Assembly: GCA_028292435.1 (NCBI GenBank)
Contig: JAQGMI010000042.1
Span: 1-58,650, forward strand
Source of the DNA: Betaproteobacteria bacterium
Lineage (GTDB): Bacteria > Pseudomonadota > Gammaproteobacteria > Burkholderiales > SG8-41
Direction: 5' to 3'
Length of the DNA: 58,650 bases
In this document: one piece after another, positions 1 to 7,664 of the stretch
Layout: the number at the start of each line of letters is the position of its first letter
Numbering within the stretch: the stretch's first letter is position 1
The notes under the pieces: model-generated
Database searches by the model: none
Told to the model about the DNA's origin: nothing
What the model saw: only the letters and a program-made list of their open reading frames with translations
Program-made: the position numbers and the translations under genes

Positions 1-66
1 AACACCGGGGATCAGGTTGACTGCTAATTTTTGCCGTAGCCCGTTGGCATACTCAACGCGGATCAT
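1..66 (-). CDS. N-terminus of an unidentified protein, cut by the window start
   Basis: On the minus strand an ATG at 66 opens a frame that stays open for 22 codons to the window edge and reads MIRVEYANGLRQKLAVNLIP and onward. It would be transcribed divergently from the exopolysaccharide cluster. There is no strong ribosome binding site just upstream. The composition looks protein-like, but 22 residues are too few to assign a family. It could also be a chance open frame. Confidence 0.3.
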   Translation of the reverse strand, partial: MIRVEYANGLRQKLAVNLIPGV

Positions 67-203
67 TTAAACTTGCGTATTACGTCGGGAAACGCCAGTC
101 CGGCCGGTACGCATCGCATCGCCCGAATTGGTCGCAAAAAAAGGGGAAGAGGATGCTGGTTTTGCCGTCATTACAGTGCCGAATGACATCAGGGTTTGAC
201 TGT

Positions 204-221
204 CGCCGCCTGAAGGCGGCG
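204..221 (+). repeat. GC-rich hairpin in the leader before the first exopolysaccharide gene
   Basis: The arms CGCCGCC (204-210) and GGCGGCG (215-221) are perfectly complementary around a TGAA loop. The hairpin ends about 38 bases before the first start codon and is not followed by a T-run, so it is not a standard terminator for anything upstream. It may be a leader-RNA structure or a chance GC-rich inverted repeat. The rest of 67-259 holds no gene I can support. Confidence 0.4.
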
Positions 222-259
222 GCGCGCGCGATAGCCGCGCCACTCAACCTTTCAGGAGA

Positions 260-976
260 ATGATCATCGGCAACGGAGTCGACAATTCACCGATGTCCGC
301 ACAGTGGATTACGCCAGGTGTGGCTCGGGCGCTGCCGTTCGTGTTCTTCGTTGCATTCATCGCGTTCGAAGCGATCGCGGGCGAGCGATTGCGCGCATTG
401 GGCATGGACACGCGCTGGTTGTATGTGGCGCGCATCGTCGTCGTAAGCTTTGCGCTCGCCGCATTGTGGCGCCATTACATCGAATTGCACACGGCGGCGG
501 GCGTGACTGCGCGCGGCGTGATTTCAGCAGCGGCCGCCGGCATGGTGGTATTCGCGGTGTGGATCTATTTCGATTTCTCGTGGGCGAGGTTTGGCACGTC
601 GCCCGGCTTCGATCCAACTGTGCAGGGGGGGACGGAATTTTCCTGGCAGTTTCTGTTCTTCCGTTTGCTTGGACTCGCGGTGATCGTGCCCGTCATGGAA
701 GAATTGTTCTGGCGCTCGTATCTGTTGCGGCGTCTCGAACGGCATGATTTTTTATCGCAGGATCCCGCGCACATCGGCATCAGGGCCGGTCTGATTTGTG
801 CCGTCCTGTTTGCGCTCGAGCATACCCTGTGGTTCGCCGGACTGGTCGCCGGCGTCGCTTATGTGCTCGTCTATGTGGTTGGCCGCAATATCTGGCTTGC
901 AATTATCAGTCATGCGACGACCAACGCGGCGCTGGGCGGGTGGATCGTGTGGAACCGGAACTGGCAGCTATGGTGA
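260..976 (+). CDS. CPBP-family intramembrane protease, PEP-CTERM/exosortase-associated
   Basis: This is a multi-spanning membrane protein of 238 residues with the three CPBP (CAAX protease/bacteriocin self-immunity) motifs. They are E147-E148-x3-R152, F184-x3-H188 and H218-x3-N222. These residues form the glutamate/histidine site of the Rce1-like family. Its place at the head of an exosortase B locus fits the 'CAAX prenyl protease-related' family known from PEP-CTERM systems, whose substrate is unknown. It may process a membrane or sorted protein. The AGGAG at 254-258 sits only one base before ATG 260, so ATG 293 is a possible alternative start. The stop overlaps the epsL start by 7 bases. 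Confidence 0.82.
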   Translation: MIIGNGVDNSPMSAQWITPGVARALPFVFFVAFIAFEAIAGERLRALGMDTRWLYVARIVVVSFALAALWRHYIELHTAAGVTARGVISAAAAGMVVFAVWIYFDFSWARFGTSPGFDPTVQGGTEFSWQFLFFRLLGLAVIVPVMEELFWRSYLLRRLERHDFLSQDPAHIGIRAGLICAVLFALEHTLWFAGLVAGVAYVLVYVVGRNIWLAIISHATTNAALGGWIVWNRNWQLW

Positions 977-2217
977 GGCCGGCCGCGTCCGCCGGTTTCA
1001 TCTGGTCGCACGTCGCGCTGCCGGCGTTTTGCGCGTTGACCGTCGCCGCGTTGTCGGCGCAGTCGGCGCGCGCCGATGAATTCGATACATTCAACTTTGT
1101 GACCGGCAGCCGCCTGCGCTACGAAAGTAACATCCTGCAATCGGCCGACTTCTCGATTCCGCCGCCGGGCGTCTCGAGCAAAGCGGACACATATAATGTG
1201 AGCTACATCGGGCTGCGCGTCGATAAGCCCGTATCGCTTCAGCGTTTCCAATTGAGCGCGACCGACACGACGACGCACTACAGCTCGTACACGTTTCTCG
1301 ATAATAATGCGCTCGACTATCACGCCGCCTGGCTGTATTCGATAACGCCGCATGTGACCGGCTCGCTGAGCAGCGACCGCACGCAGGCGCAGATTCCGTT
1401 TGCGTTGATCGGCGGCGCCCAGCGCAATATCGTTACCACCAACAGCCGCAATTTCACGATCGACGTCACCGGCGGCGGCGTATGGCATTTGCTCGGCGGA
1501 CTGGGTACAACCGATCTCACGACCGAGCAGCAACAGCTGACCGTTCCGCCTACACGGAGCCGCCGCTATGAAGGCGGTATTCGCTACCTATCCAACGCCG
1601 GCAATTCGGTTACCGCCATTTACCGTCACATTCCGGCGGAACTCATCGGGCAGGCGCTCGATCCGACGCTTTTGATTGACACCAACTATCGGGACAGCGA
1701 AGCGGAGGTGCGCGCCGAATGGCAGGTGACGGGCCTTTCGCGCATCGAAGCGCGACTGATGCGCAAGCAGCGCACGAACGAGCACTTCACGCAACGCGAT
1801 TTTTCGGGCACGACAGGCGAAGCGCGTTATAACTGGACGCCGACCGGTAAATTGAAGTTCAGTTTTGCCGCGACGCGCGATCTGGTTCCTTATGCGGCGT
1901 TCGGCAACGTAATCGAGAATTCCACCTACCGGGTCGATGACACTTTGTCGGTCGTGTCGATCTGGGAGGCGACCGCCAAGATAAACGTGCAGGCGACGCT
2001 GCTGCGTACGGAAAGTGATTTTCGCGGGCCGGTGTTTCCCATCACGGGGCCGGTGCGCGCCGACACTTTAACGCTCGGCCGGCTCAAGGCGGATTGGGCG
2101 ATCACGCGTTTCGCGACCTTGACCGCGATACTGGAGCACGACCGGCGCGCGAGCAACGTTCCCGGCTTTCAGTTCACCAACACTATCGTTTCAGTCGGCG
2201 CGGCACTGACCTTCTGA
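970..2217 (+). CDS. epsL: EpsL-like outer-membrane beta-barrel of the exosortase B exopolysaccharide system
   Basis: This 415-residue protein has a hydrophobic N-terminal export signal ending near SAQSARA. The rest alternates short polar/aromatic strands and ends in TNTIVSVGAALTF, a terminal-phenylalanine beta-strand typical of outer-membrane barrels. Position, size and barrel character match EpsL, a putative outer-membrane component of XrtB exopolysaccharide export. The start is ATG 970, which overlaps the protease stop. The frame is open further upstream to 796, but that part lies inside the protease gene. The name rests on context and architecture because the sequence family is divergent. 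Confidence 0.72.
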   Translation: MVRPAASAGFIWSHVALPAFCALTVAALSAQSARADEFDTFNFVTGSRLRYESNILQSADFSIPPPGVSSKADTYNVSYIGLRVDKPVSLQRFQLSATDTTTHYSSYTFLDNNALDYHAAWLYSITPHVTGSLSSDRTQAQIPFALIGGAQRNIVTTNSRNFTIDVTGGGVWHLLGGLGTTDLTTEQQQLTVPPTRSRRYEGGIRYLSNAGNSVTAIYRHIPAELIGQALDPTLLIDTNYRDSEAEVRAEWQVTGLSRIEARLMRKQRTNEHFTQRDFSGTTGEARYNWTPTGKLKFSFAATRDLVPYAAFGNVIENSTYRVDDTLSVVSIWEATAKINVQATLLRTESDFRGPVFPITGPVRADTLTLGRLKADWAITRFATLTAILEHDRRASNVPGFQFTNTIVSVGAALTF

Positions 2218-2384
2218 TCCGGCCTCGTCCAGCCACGCCTGGCAGCCTCATTTAACTTCCTGCAGTTGCATAGCGAATCCGGTGCGCGCTGCTTTCGCAC
2301 GCCAGGCCGATGTTTCTACGCCCGTTTTTTAGTTGCGCTGCCGCGACATTTGTTCGGTAACGCACAAACGGGGTCGAATCCCAC

Positions 2385-2393
2385 TGGTATAAA
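2385..2393 (+). promoter_or_regulatory. Possible extended -10 promoter before epsD
   Basis: The string TGGTATAAA (2385-2393) fits an extended -10 element (TGnTATAAT) with one mismatch in the hexamer. It lies about 78 bases upstream of the epsD start, in the 253-base gap after epsL. No convincing -35 is present, which an extended -10 can tolerate. Nothing else in 2218-2470 looks like a gene. Confidence 0.33.
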
Positions 2394-2470
2394 ACTGCAA
2401 ATTGTCAGGGATGCGCGCGTGTGGCGCTGCAGTTCTGCTGCAATTCACAAAACCGAAGCGTGCGAGCTCA

Positions 2471-3610
2471 ATGAAAAAATCACACTGCCGCAATCTCCTC
2501 GTCGTCGTCATGACCGCAATGCTGGCTGCGGGTTGCGGTAACAAGACGAGCGAGCCGAAAAAAGCGTCCACTCAGGTAGCGGCCAAAGTCAATTCCACCG
2601 AGATCACCATATCGCAGGTCAACAGCGTGCTTGCGCGCACGCCGAACGTCACGCCGGAGAACACGGAACGCGTGAAGCGCGAAATTCTCGACCGCCTGAT
2701 CGACGCGGAACTCGCAAAAGAAGAGGCGGTGTCGAAAAAGCTCGACCGCTCGCCCAACGTGCTGCAGACAATGGAAGCGGCCAAGACTGAAGTCCTTGCG
2801 CGCGCATACGTCGAACAGTTCGCGAGTCAGCAGCCGAAGCCCACGCCCGAAGAAATTAAAAAATATTACAACGATCATCCGGAATTTTTCACGCAGCGGC
2901 GGGTCTTTAACGTGGAAGAGATTGCGTTGCCGGGAACGGATGGGCTGGCCCCGAAGCTACGCGAGCAGATCGGCAAAACCCGCTCCATGACGGCAATCGC
3001 CAACTGGCTGAAGTCGCAAGGCATCCAGTTCACCGCCAATTCAGGCGTGCGTTTTACCGAACAGATTCCCGCCGATTATCAGCAGCAGATGCAATCGATG
3101 AAGGACGATGAAATTCGTCTCTTCGAGAACTCGGGCGCGCTGATTCTGGTCCATGTTGTGGCCAGCAAAACCGCGCCGGTCGACGAAGCGCATGCCGCGC
3201 CGCGGATCCAGCAGTATTTGTTTACCCAGCGTTCGAGCGCCGCGCTGGCAACGGACATGAAGCAATTGAAGGAAAAAGCAAAGATCGAATACGTGGGTGA
3301 ATTTTCCACGGGCGCTGCCGAAGCTCAGTCCAAGGCGAAAGCGGAGGCGGAGCAAAAAGCGAAGTCCCAGGCTGAGGCGAAATCGAAATCAGATGCCGAC
3401 GCGCGCGCCAAGGAGAGCCAGGTCTCCGCGGCACGGGCGGCCGCCGACGCGAAAGCGAAGGAAGAAGCGGCGACGCAGGCACAAGTCAACGAGGCGGCAA
3501 GAAAGCGCGCGGCGGATGCCAAGGCGCGCGCCGACGCCGAAGACGCCAAAGGCAGGTCGGCGCCGGCACGCCCCGAGTTGGAAAAAGGTGTTAGCGGCCT
3601 GATCAAATGA
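2471..3610 (+). CDS. epsD: EpsD-family peptidyl-prolyl cis-trans isomerase lipoprotein with a long Ala/Lys-rich tail
   Basis: The start ATG 2471 gives MKKSHCRN followed by a hydrophobic stretch and the lipobox LAAGC, so this is a predicted lipoprotein. Residues of about 30-270 match the SurA/PrsA-like layout of EpsD: an N-terminal helical chaperone part with RLIDAELAKEEA and a parvulin-like part beginning near TPEEIKKYYNDHPEFF. EpsD is thought to help fold export components in the periplasm. Unusually, the last 95-100 residues are almost entirely Ala, Lys, Glu, Asp, Arg and Gln, like the TolA helical arm. Total length is 379 residues. It is followed by epsE after 40 bases. Confidence 0.83.
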   Translation: MKKSHCRNLLVVVMTAMLAAGCGNKTSEPKKASTQVAAKVNSTEITISQVNSVLARTPNVTPENTERVKREILDRLIDAELAKEEAVSKKLDRSPNVLQTMEAAKTEVLARAYVEQFASQQPKPTPEEIKKYYNDHPEFFTQRRVFNVEEIALPGTDGLAPKLREQIGKTRSMTAIANWLKSQGIQFTANSGVRFTEQIPADYQQQMQSMKDDEIRLFENSGALILVHVVASKTAPVDEAHAAPRIQQYLFTQRSSAALATDMKQLKEKAKIEYVGEFSTGAAEAQSKAKAEAEQKAKSQAEAKSKSDADARAKESQVSAARAAADAKAKEEAATQAQVNEAARKRAADAKARADAEDAKGRSAPARPELEKGVSGLIK

Positions 3611-3650
3611 GCAAGGCATCCAGTGAATCTTTATCGACGGGAATCACATC

Positions 3651-4460
3651 ATGACTAAACCAATACTTCTTCGCGCGTTGCTGTTCTTTTTCGGCGTCGT
3701 TTTCGCGTTAACGGCAGAGGCGCAACAGGCCAAGCAGCCCGAATACGAACTCGGGCAGGGCGACAGTATTCGCATCGTCATCTTTCAGAATCCCGACTTG
3801 ACCGTTGAAACGCGGGTGACCGAGAACGGGACGGTCAGCTATCCGCTGGTTGGTTCGATCAGGGTCGGCGGCATGACGATCCCCGAAGCGGAGCGAACGA
3901 TCGCCAAAGCGTTGAGCGACGGCGGCTTCATACAGAAGCCCCAGGTCAACATCGTGTTATTGCAGAACCGCGGCAACCAGGTATCGGTGCTTGGCGCCGT
4001 CAACCGGCCGGGACGTTTCCCTCTGGAAACGGCGAATACGCGCGTATCGGAAATGATCGCCATCGGCGGCGGTATTACGCCCATGGGCGCCGACATCATC
4101 ATTATTACCGGCCTGCGCAACGGCAAGGCGTTCCGCCGCGAGATCGATGTGCCCGGCATGTTCCTGGACGACAAGCCGGACACCGATATGGTGGTCGCGG
4201 GCGGCGACGTGATTTATGTCTATCGCATGCCGCTTTTTTATATCTATGGCGAAGTGCAGAAACCAGGCTCGGCGCGCATCGAGCGCGCGATGACCGTGCG
4301 CCAGGCGCTCGCGCAAAGCGGCGGCCCCACGGTTCGCGGCACCGAGCGGCGGCTGCGTTTATATCGCCGCGTCGGCACCAATGTCGAGATGAGCACGCCG
4401 AACCTCAACGATTTGGTGCAACCGGACGACGTCTTGTATGTGAACCAGAGTTTGTTCTAA
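3651..4460 (+). CDS. epsE: EpsE polysaccharide export protein (Wza/SLBB family)
   Basis: This 269-residue exported protein has a signal peptide ending near TAEA. It carries a Poly_export domain (about 31-105, starting EYELGQGDSIRIVIF) and two SLBB-type segments (about 110-190 and 196-225, the latter with IYGEVQKPGSARIERAMTVR). These are the hallmarks of the Wza-type outer-membrane polysaccharide channel. No lipobox cysteine is visible, unlike classical Wza, so it may be anchored differently. It sits 11 bases before epsF, its expected inner-membrane partner. Confidence 0.9.
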   Translation: MTKPILLRALLFFFGVVFALTAEAQQAKQPEYELGQGDSIRIVIFQNPDLTVETRVTENGTVSYPLVGSIRVGGMTIPEAERTIAKALSDGGFIQKPQVNIVLLQNRGNQVSVLGAVNRPGRFPLETANTRVSEMIAIGGGITPMGADIIIITGLRNGKAFRREIDVPGMFLDDKPDTDMVVAGGDVIYVYRMPLFYIYGEVQKPGSARIERAMTVRQALAQSGGPTVRGTERRLRLYRRVGTNVEMSTPNLNDLVQPDDVLYVNQSLF

Positions 4461-4471
4461 GGGAACGTAAT

Positions 4472-5857
4472 ATGAACGCTACGCAAGTTTTATCCATCCT
4501 GCGGGCGCATTGGAAAGTAATGCTGCTGATGGCCCTGCTCACCACCGCCATTGTCATGGTGGTGGCCGAGCTGCTGCCGAAAAAATATACGGCGACGACG
4601 ACGGTGCTGGTCGACGTCAAATCGCCGGACCCCGTGGTGGCGATGTTTCAGCCGGCGAATCTGGCGACGCAGGTCGATATCATCAACAGCGAGCGCACCG
4701 CTCAGCGTGTCGTGCGCATGCTGGGACTTGCCGAAGCGCCCGGCGTGCGCGACCAGTGGATGAGCGCCACCGGCGGCAAGGGCACGCCCGAATTGTGGCT
4801 GGCTGGTTTGCTTCTGCGCGGCCTGGGCGTCGGCCCGTCCCGCGACAGCAACATGGTTTATATCGCGTACACCGGTTCGGATCCCGCATTTGCCGCCGCG
4901 GTGGCGAACGGATTCGCGCAGGCGTACATCGACGTGTCGATCGAATTGAAAGTCGATCCCGCGCGCCAATACGCGCGCTGGTTCGGCGACCAGGGCAAGA
5001 CGCTGCGCGACAACCTTGAAAAAGCGCAGAACCGGTTATTCCAGTTCCAGCAGGAAAAAGGCCTGATTGCCAGAGACGAGCGGATGGATGCCGAAAGCGC
5101 GCGGCTGCAAGAGCTTTCGTCCCAGCTCGTGCGTGTGCAGGAAGAAATCAACGACGCACGCAGCAAGCAGCGTTCAGGCGCCAATGGCGACCGCCTGCCC
5201 GAAGTCATGCGCGATGCCGTCGTCGGCGGGCTGCGCACCGAGATCGGCCGGCAGGAAGCCAAGCTTCAGGAGGCGGGACTCAATCTCGGCAAGAACCATC
5301 CTCAGTATCAGCGCATGCAGTCCGAACTTGCAGCGTTGAGGCAGAAGCTCGCCACCGAGACCCAGCGCGTTACCAGCAGTTTCGCGGCGATGACCGCGGT
5401 CGGCACCGAGCGTGAGTCGAAGCTGCGCGCCGCAATCGACGAACAGAAAAAGCGGCTGCTCGAAATTCGCAACGAGCGCGATCAGCTCGCAGTGCTCCAA
5501 CGCGACCTCGACGTCGCGCGAAACGCTGACGAAGCCGTCACCAAGCGCTATACCGAAACTGAACTGGCGAGCCGCGCCAATCAGAGCAACATATCGGTGC
5601 TGACGCCGGCAGCTGCGCCGATCGAGCCGTCGTTTCCGAAGCCGATGCAGAAAATGGCTTTGATCGCGGTCGGGCTGGGCCTGCTCGTCGCCTTCGGCAC
5701 CGCGGCGCTGCTCGAGATGCTCAACCGGCGCGTGCGTTCGGTGACCGACCTTGCGACCGTGCTGCCGCTGCCGGTGCTGGGTGTTATTACGAAGGCGCGC
5801 GGCCGCCGCCACCTGCCATTCTTTCGCAGTCCCTCACCGGCTTTACTCACAAGGTAA
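4472..5857 (+). CDS. epsF: EpsF chain-length determinant (Wzz/PCP family)
   Basis: This 461-residue inner-membrane polysaccharide co-polymerase has transmembrane segments near residues 17-36 and 395-415 flanking a large periplasmic region. That region contains long coiled-coil stretches (about 175-250 and 270-375). The proline-rich motif IEPSFPKPMQKM just before the second membrane segment is typical of Wzz proteins. It should set chain length together with EpsG, which follows after 3 bases. The cytoplasmic tail is short and carries no kinase, so the kinase is the separate EpsG. Confidence 0.9.
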   Translation: MNATQVLSILRAHWKVMLLMALLTTAIVMVVAELLPKKYTATTTVLVDVKSPDPVVAMFQPANLATQVDIINSERTAQRVVRMLGLAEAPGVRDQWMSATGGKGTPELWLAGLLLRGLGVGPSRDSNMVYIAYTGSDPAFAAAVANGFAQAYIDVSIELKVDPARQYARWFGDQGKTLRDNLEKAQNRLFQFQQEKGLIARDERMDAESARLQELSSQLVRVQEEINDARSKQRSGANGDRLPEVMRDAVVGGLRTEIGRQEAKLQEAGLNLGKNHPQYQRMQSELAALRQKLATETQRVTSSFAAMTAVGTERESKLRAAIDEQKKRLLEIRNERDQLAVLQRDLDVARNADEAVTKRYTETELASRANQSNISVLTPAAAPIEPSFPKPMQKMALIAVGLGLLVAFGTAALLEMLNRRVRSVTDLATVLPLPVLGVITKARGRRHLPFFRSPSPALLTR

Positions 5858-5860
5858 GTT

Positions 5861-6757
5861 ATGAACAGCGGACGCAGCAACCTCGTTTCCACCCCAACCA
5901 TTAATCACGCGCCGCATACGCGCAGCGATCGATCGATCGGTTCCATTCTGATGGACGCGGGCCGGTTGAAGCCCGAATCCGCGGAAGCCATCCTGCGCAC
6001 CCAGCGCGAGCAGGGATTACGTTTTGGCGATGCGGCGATGCAGCTCGGTCTGCTCACGCCGAGCGATATTGAATTCGCGGTGGCGCTGCAGTTCGATTAT
6101 CCGTACCTGGTGAGCGGCCAAAGCGATCTCAGCGAAAGCCTTATCGCCGCGTACAACCCGTTCACGCCGCAAGTCGAAGCGCTGCGCGCGCTGCGCAGCC
6201 AGCTCATGGTGCGCTGGTTCGATGAAGACGTCGGGCATCGCGCGCTCGCCATCGTGAGCGCCGAGCGCAACGAAGGCCGCAGCTTTCTCGCGGCGAATCT
6301 CGCCATCGTGTTTTCGCAGCTGGGCGAGCGCACCTTGCTCATTGATGCGGATTTGCGCAATCCATCCCAGCACCGCCTGTTCAGTCTGGATAATCGCGCG
6401 GGCTTGTCCGCGATGCTGACCGGCCGTGCCGGCCCTGAATCGATCCATCGCATTGCGGCGCTGCGCGATCTGTCCGTGCTGACGGCCGGCGCCCAGCCGC
6501 CGAATCCATCCGAGCTGCTCGGACGTCCCGACTTCGCGCACTTGATGAGAGAGTTGGCCAATCAATTTGATGTACTGATAGTCGATACTTCCGCCGCGGC
6601 CGACACCACCGATGCACTCTCGGTTTCCATGTGCGCGAAGGGCGCACTGATTGTCGCGCGCAAAAATGTTTCGCGATTCGGCCGCCTGCGCGCGGTCACC
6701 GAGAACTCCCTGCACAGCCGCGCTACGATTGTAGGCACCGTGCTGAATGACTTCTGA
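5861..6757 (+). CDS. epsG: EpsG-type chain-length kinase homologue with an atypical Walker A
   Basis: This 298-residue cytoplasmic protein has an N-terminal MshEN-like segment (about 25-83). It is followed by a P-loop domain of the bacterial tyrosine kinase type. Walker A' is LLIDAD (159-164) and Walker B is DVLIVD (237-242). The Walker A region (133-141, SAERNEGRS) has arginine where lysine is normal and lacks the first glycine. The C-terminus ends TVLNDF with no tyrosine cluster, so autophosphorylation of the Wzc type is not expected. Arginine at this position occurs, as I recall, in other EpsG proteins. It overlaps xrtB by 11 bases. Confidence 0.85.
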   Translation: MNSGRSNLVSTPTINHAPHTRSDRSIGSILMDAGRLKPESAEAILRTQREQGLRFGDAAMQLGLLTPSDIEFAVALQFDYPYLVSGQSDLSESLIAAYNPFTPQVEALRALRSQLMVRWFDEDVGHRALAIVSAERNEGRSFLAANLAIVFSQLGERTLLIDADLRNPSQHRLFSLDNRAGLSAMLTGRAGPESIHRIAALRDLSVLTAGAQPPNPSELLGRPDFAHLMRELANQFDVLIVDTSAAADTTDALSVSMCAKGALIVARKNVSRFGRLRAVTENSLHSRATIVGTVLNDF

Positions 6758-7664
6758 CTTGCCGGTTATGTCCGCATTGCTGGACACCAAGCGTTGGCGC
6801 GGTGCTGCCCTCGGAGTTGAATGGTTGCCGATAGCGGCGGGCCTGCTGCTGCTGTTCGTGCCGACTTTCTACGACGCGGCGACGACGTTCTGGCATACGG
6901 ACGAGTACGCACACAGTCCCATCATTCTCGCGGTCATCATCTGGCTGATGTGGCGCAAGCAGGCCGCGTTGCTGGATGCGACCGCCGAACCGGCGCCGGT
7001 TGCGGGCATAGCGCTGCTGGTTTTTGGCCTCTTGCTCTACGTGCTCGGACGCTCGCAGCAGATCGCGCTGTTCGAAATCGGTGCGCTCGCGCCGGTGCTC
7101 ATGGGCTCGCTGGTGGCCATGCGAGGCTGGAGAATTCTGCGCGAGTTTGCTTTCCCGCTGTTCTTCATCCTGTTCATGCTGCCGCTGCCGGGCACTTTCA
7201 CCGATGCCTTGACCGGGCCGCTCAAGCAGCACGTGTCGGCCATCGCCGAACATATTCTGTATGCCGCGGGTTATCCGATCGCGCGCAATGGCGTGATGCT
7301 GACCGTCGGTCAATACGAAATGCTGGTCGCCGACGCGTGCTCGGGCTTGAACACCATGTTCAGCCTTTCCGCGCTCGGTCTGTTGTTCATGTATGTGACG
7401 GGGCGCAAAAGCGTGCTGCACAACGCCATCATGCTGGCCAGCATCCTGCCGATTGCGTTCATTGCGAATGTCGTGCGCGTGCTGGTCCTTATCCTGATTA
7501 CCTTTCATTTCGGCGATGAAGCCGGGCAGGGGTATCTGCACGGCTCGGCCGGCATCGTATTGCTGCTGGCGGCAGTCGCGACGCTGCTCATGCTCGATGC
7601 CGTGCTTGCACGCCTGATCAAACCGCGTCGCGCCGGGATGGCGAAAGATGCCGGAGCAGTTTAG
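6747..7664 (+). CDS. xrtB: Exosortase B (EpsH-like transpeptidase)
   Basis: This 305-residue polytopic membrane protein carries all three exosortase catalytic residues: C198 in ADACSGLN, R244 in ANVVRVL and H265 in YLHGSAG. Exosortases are thought to cleave C-terminal PEP-CTERM signals and to transfer the proteins onto envelope polysaccharide. The neighbouring epsD-G genes and the downstream EpsI protein mark it as the XrtB type. ATG 6747 overlaps the end of epsG, suggesting translational coupling. Its own stop lies inside the start of the polymerase gene. Confidence 0.92.
   Translation: MTSDLPVMSALLDTKRWRGAALGVEWLPIAAGLLLLFVPTFYDAATTFWHTDEYAHSPIILAVIIWLMWRKQAALLDATAEPAPVAGIALLVFGLLLYVLGRSQQIALFEIGALAPVLMGSLVAMRGWRILREFAFPLFFILFMLPLPGTFTDALTGPLKQHVSAIAEHILYAAGYPIARNGVMLTVGQYEMLVADACSGLNTMFSLSALGLLFMYVTGRKSVLHNAIMLASILPIAFIANVVRVLVLILITFHFGDEAGQGYLHGSAGIVLLLAAVATLLMLDAVLARLIKPRRAGMAKDAGAV

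Noticed and set aside
45..59. GG-N10-GC pattern (TTGGCATACTCAACGC) near the window start
   Set aside because: Only the invariant pairs and a few bases match, the TTGC part is missing, and such patterns are common by chance in GC-rich DNA.
796..969. Upstream extension of the epsL frame
   Set aside because: It lies wholly inside the protease gene in another frame, and ATG 970 with a signal peptide is the natural start.
2385..2398. Possible sigma-54 site TGG...TGC before epsD
   Set aside because: The GG and GC are nine bases apart instead of the strict ten. An extended -10 reading of the same bases is more plausible.
3297..3602. Arg-rich plus-strand frame inside the end of epsD
   Set aside because: It is a frame-shifted reading of the Ala/Lys/Glu-rich tail and has no independent support.
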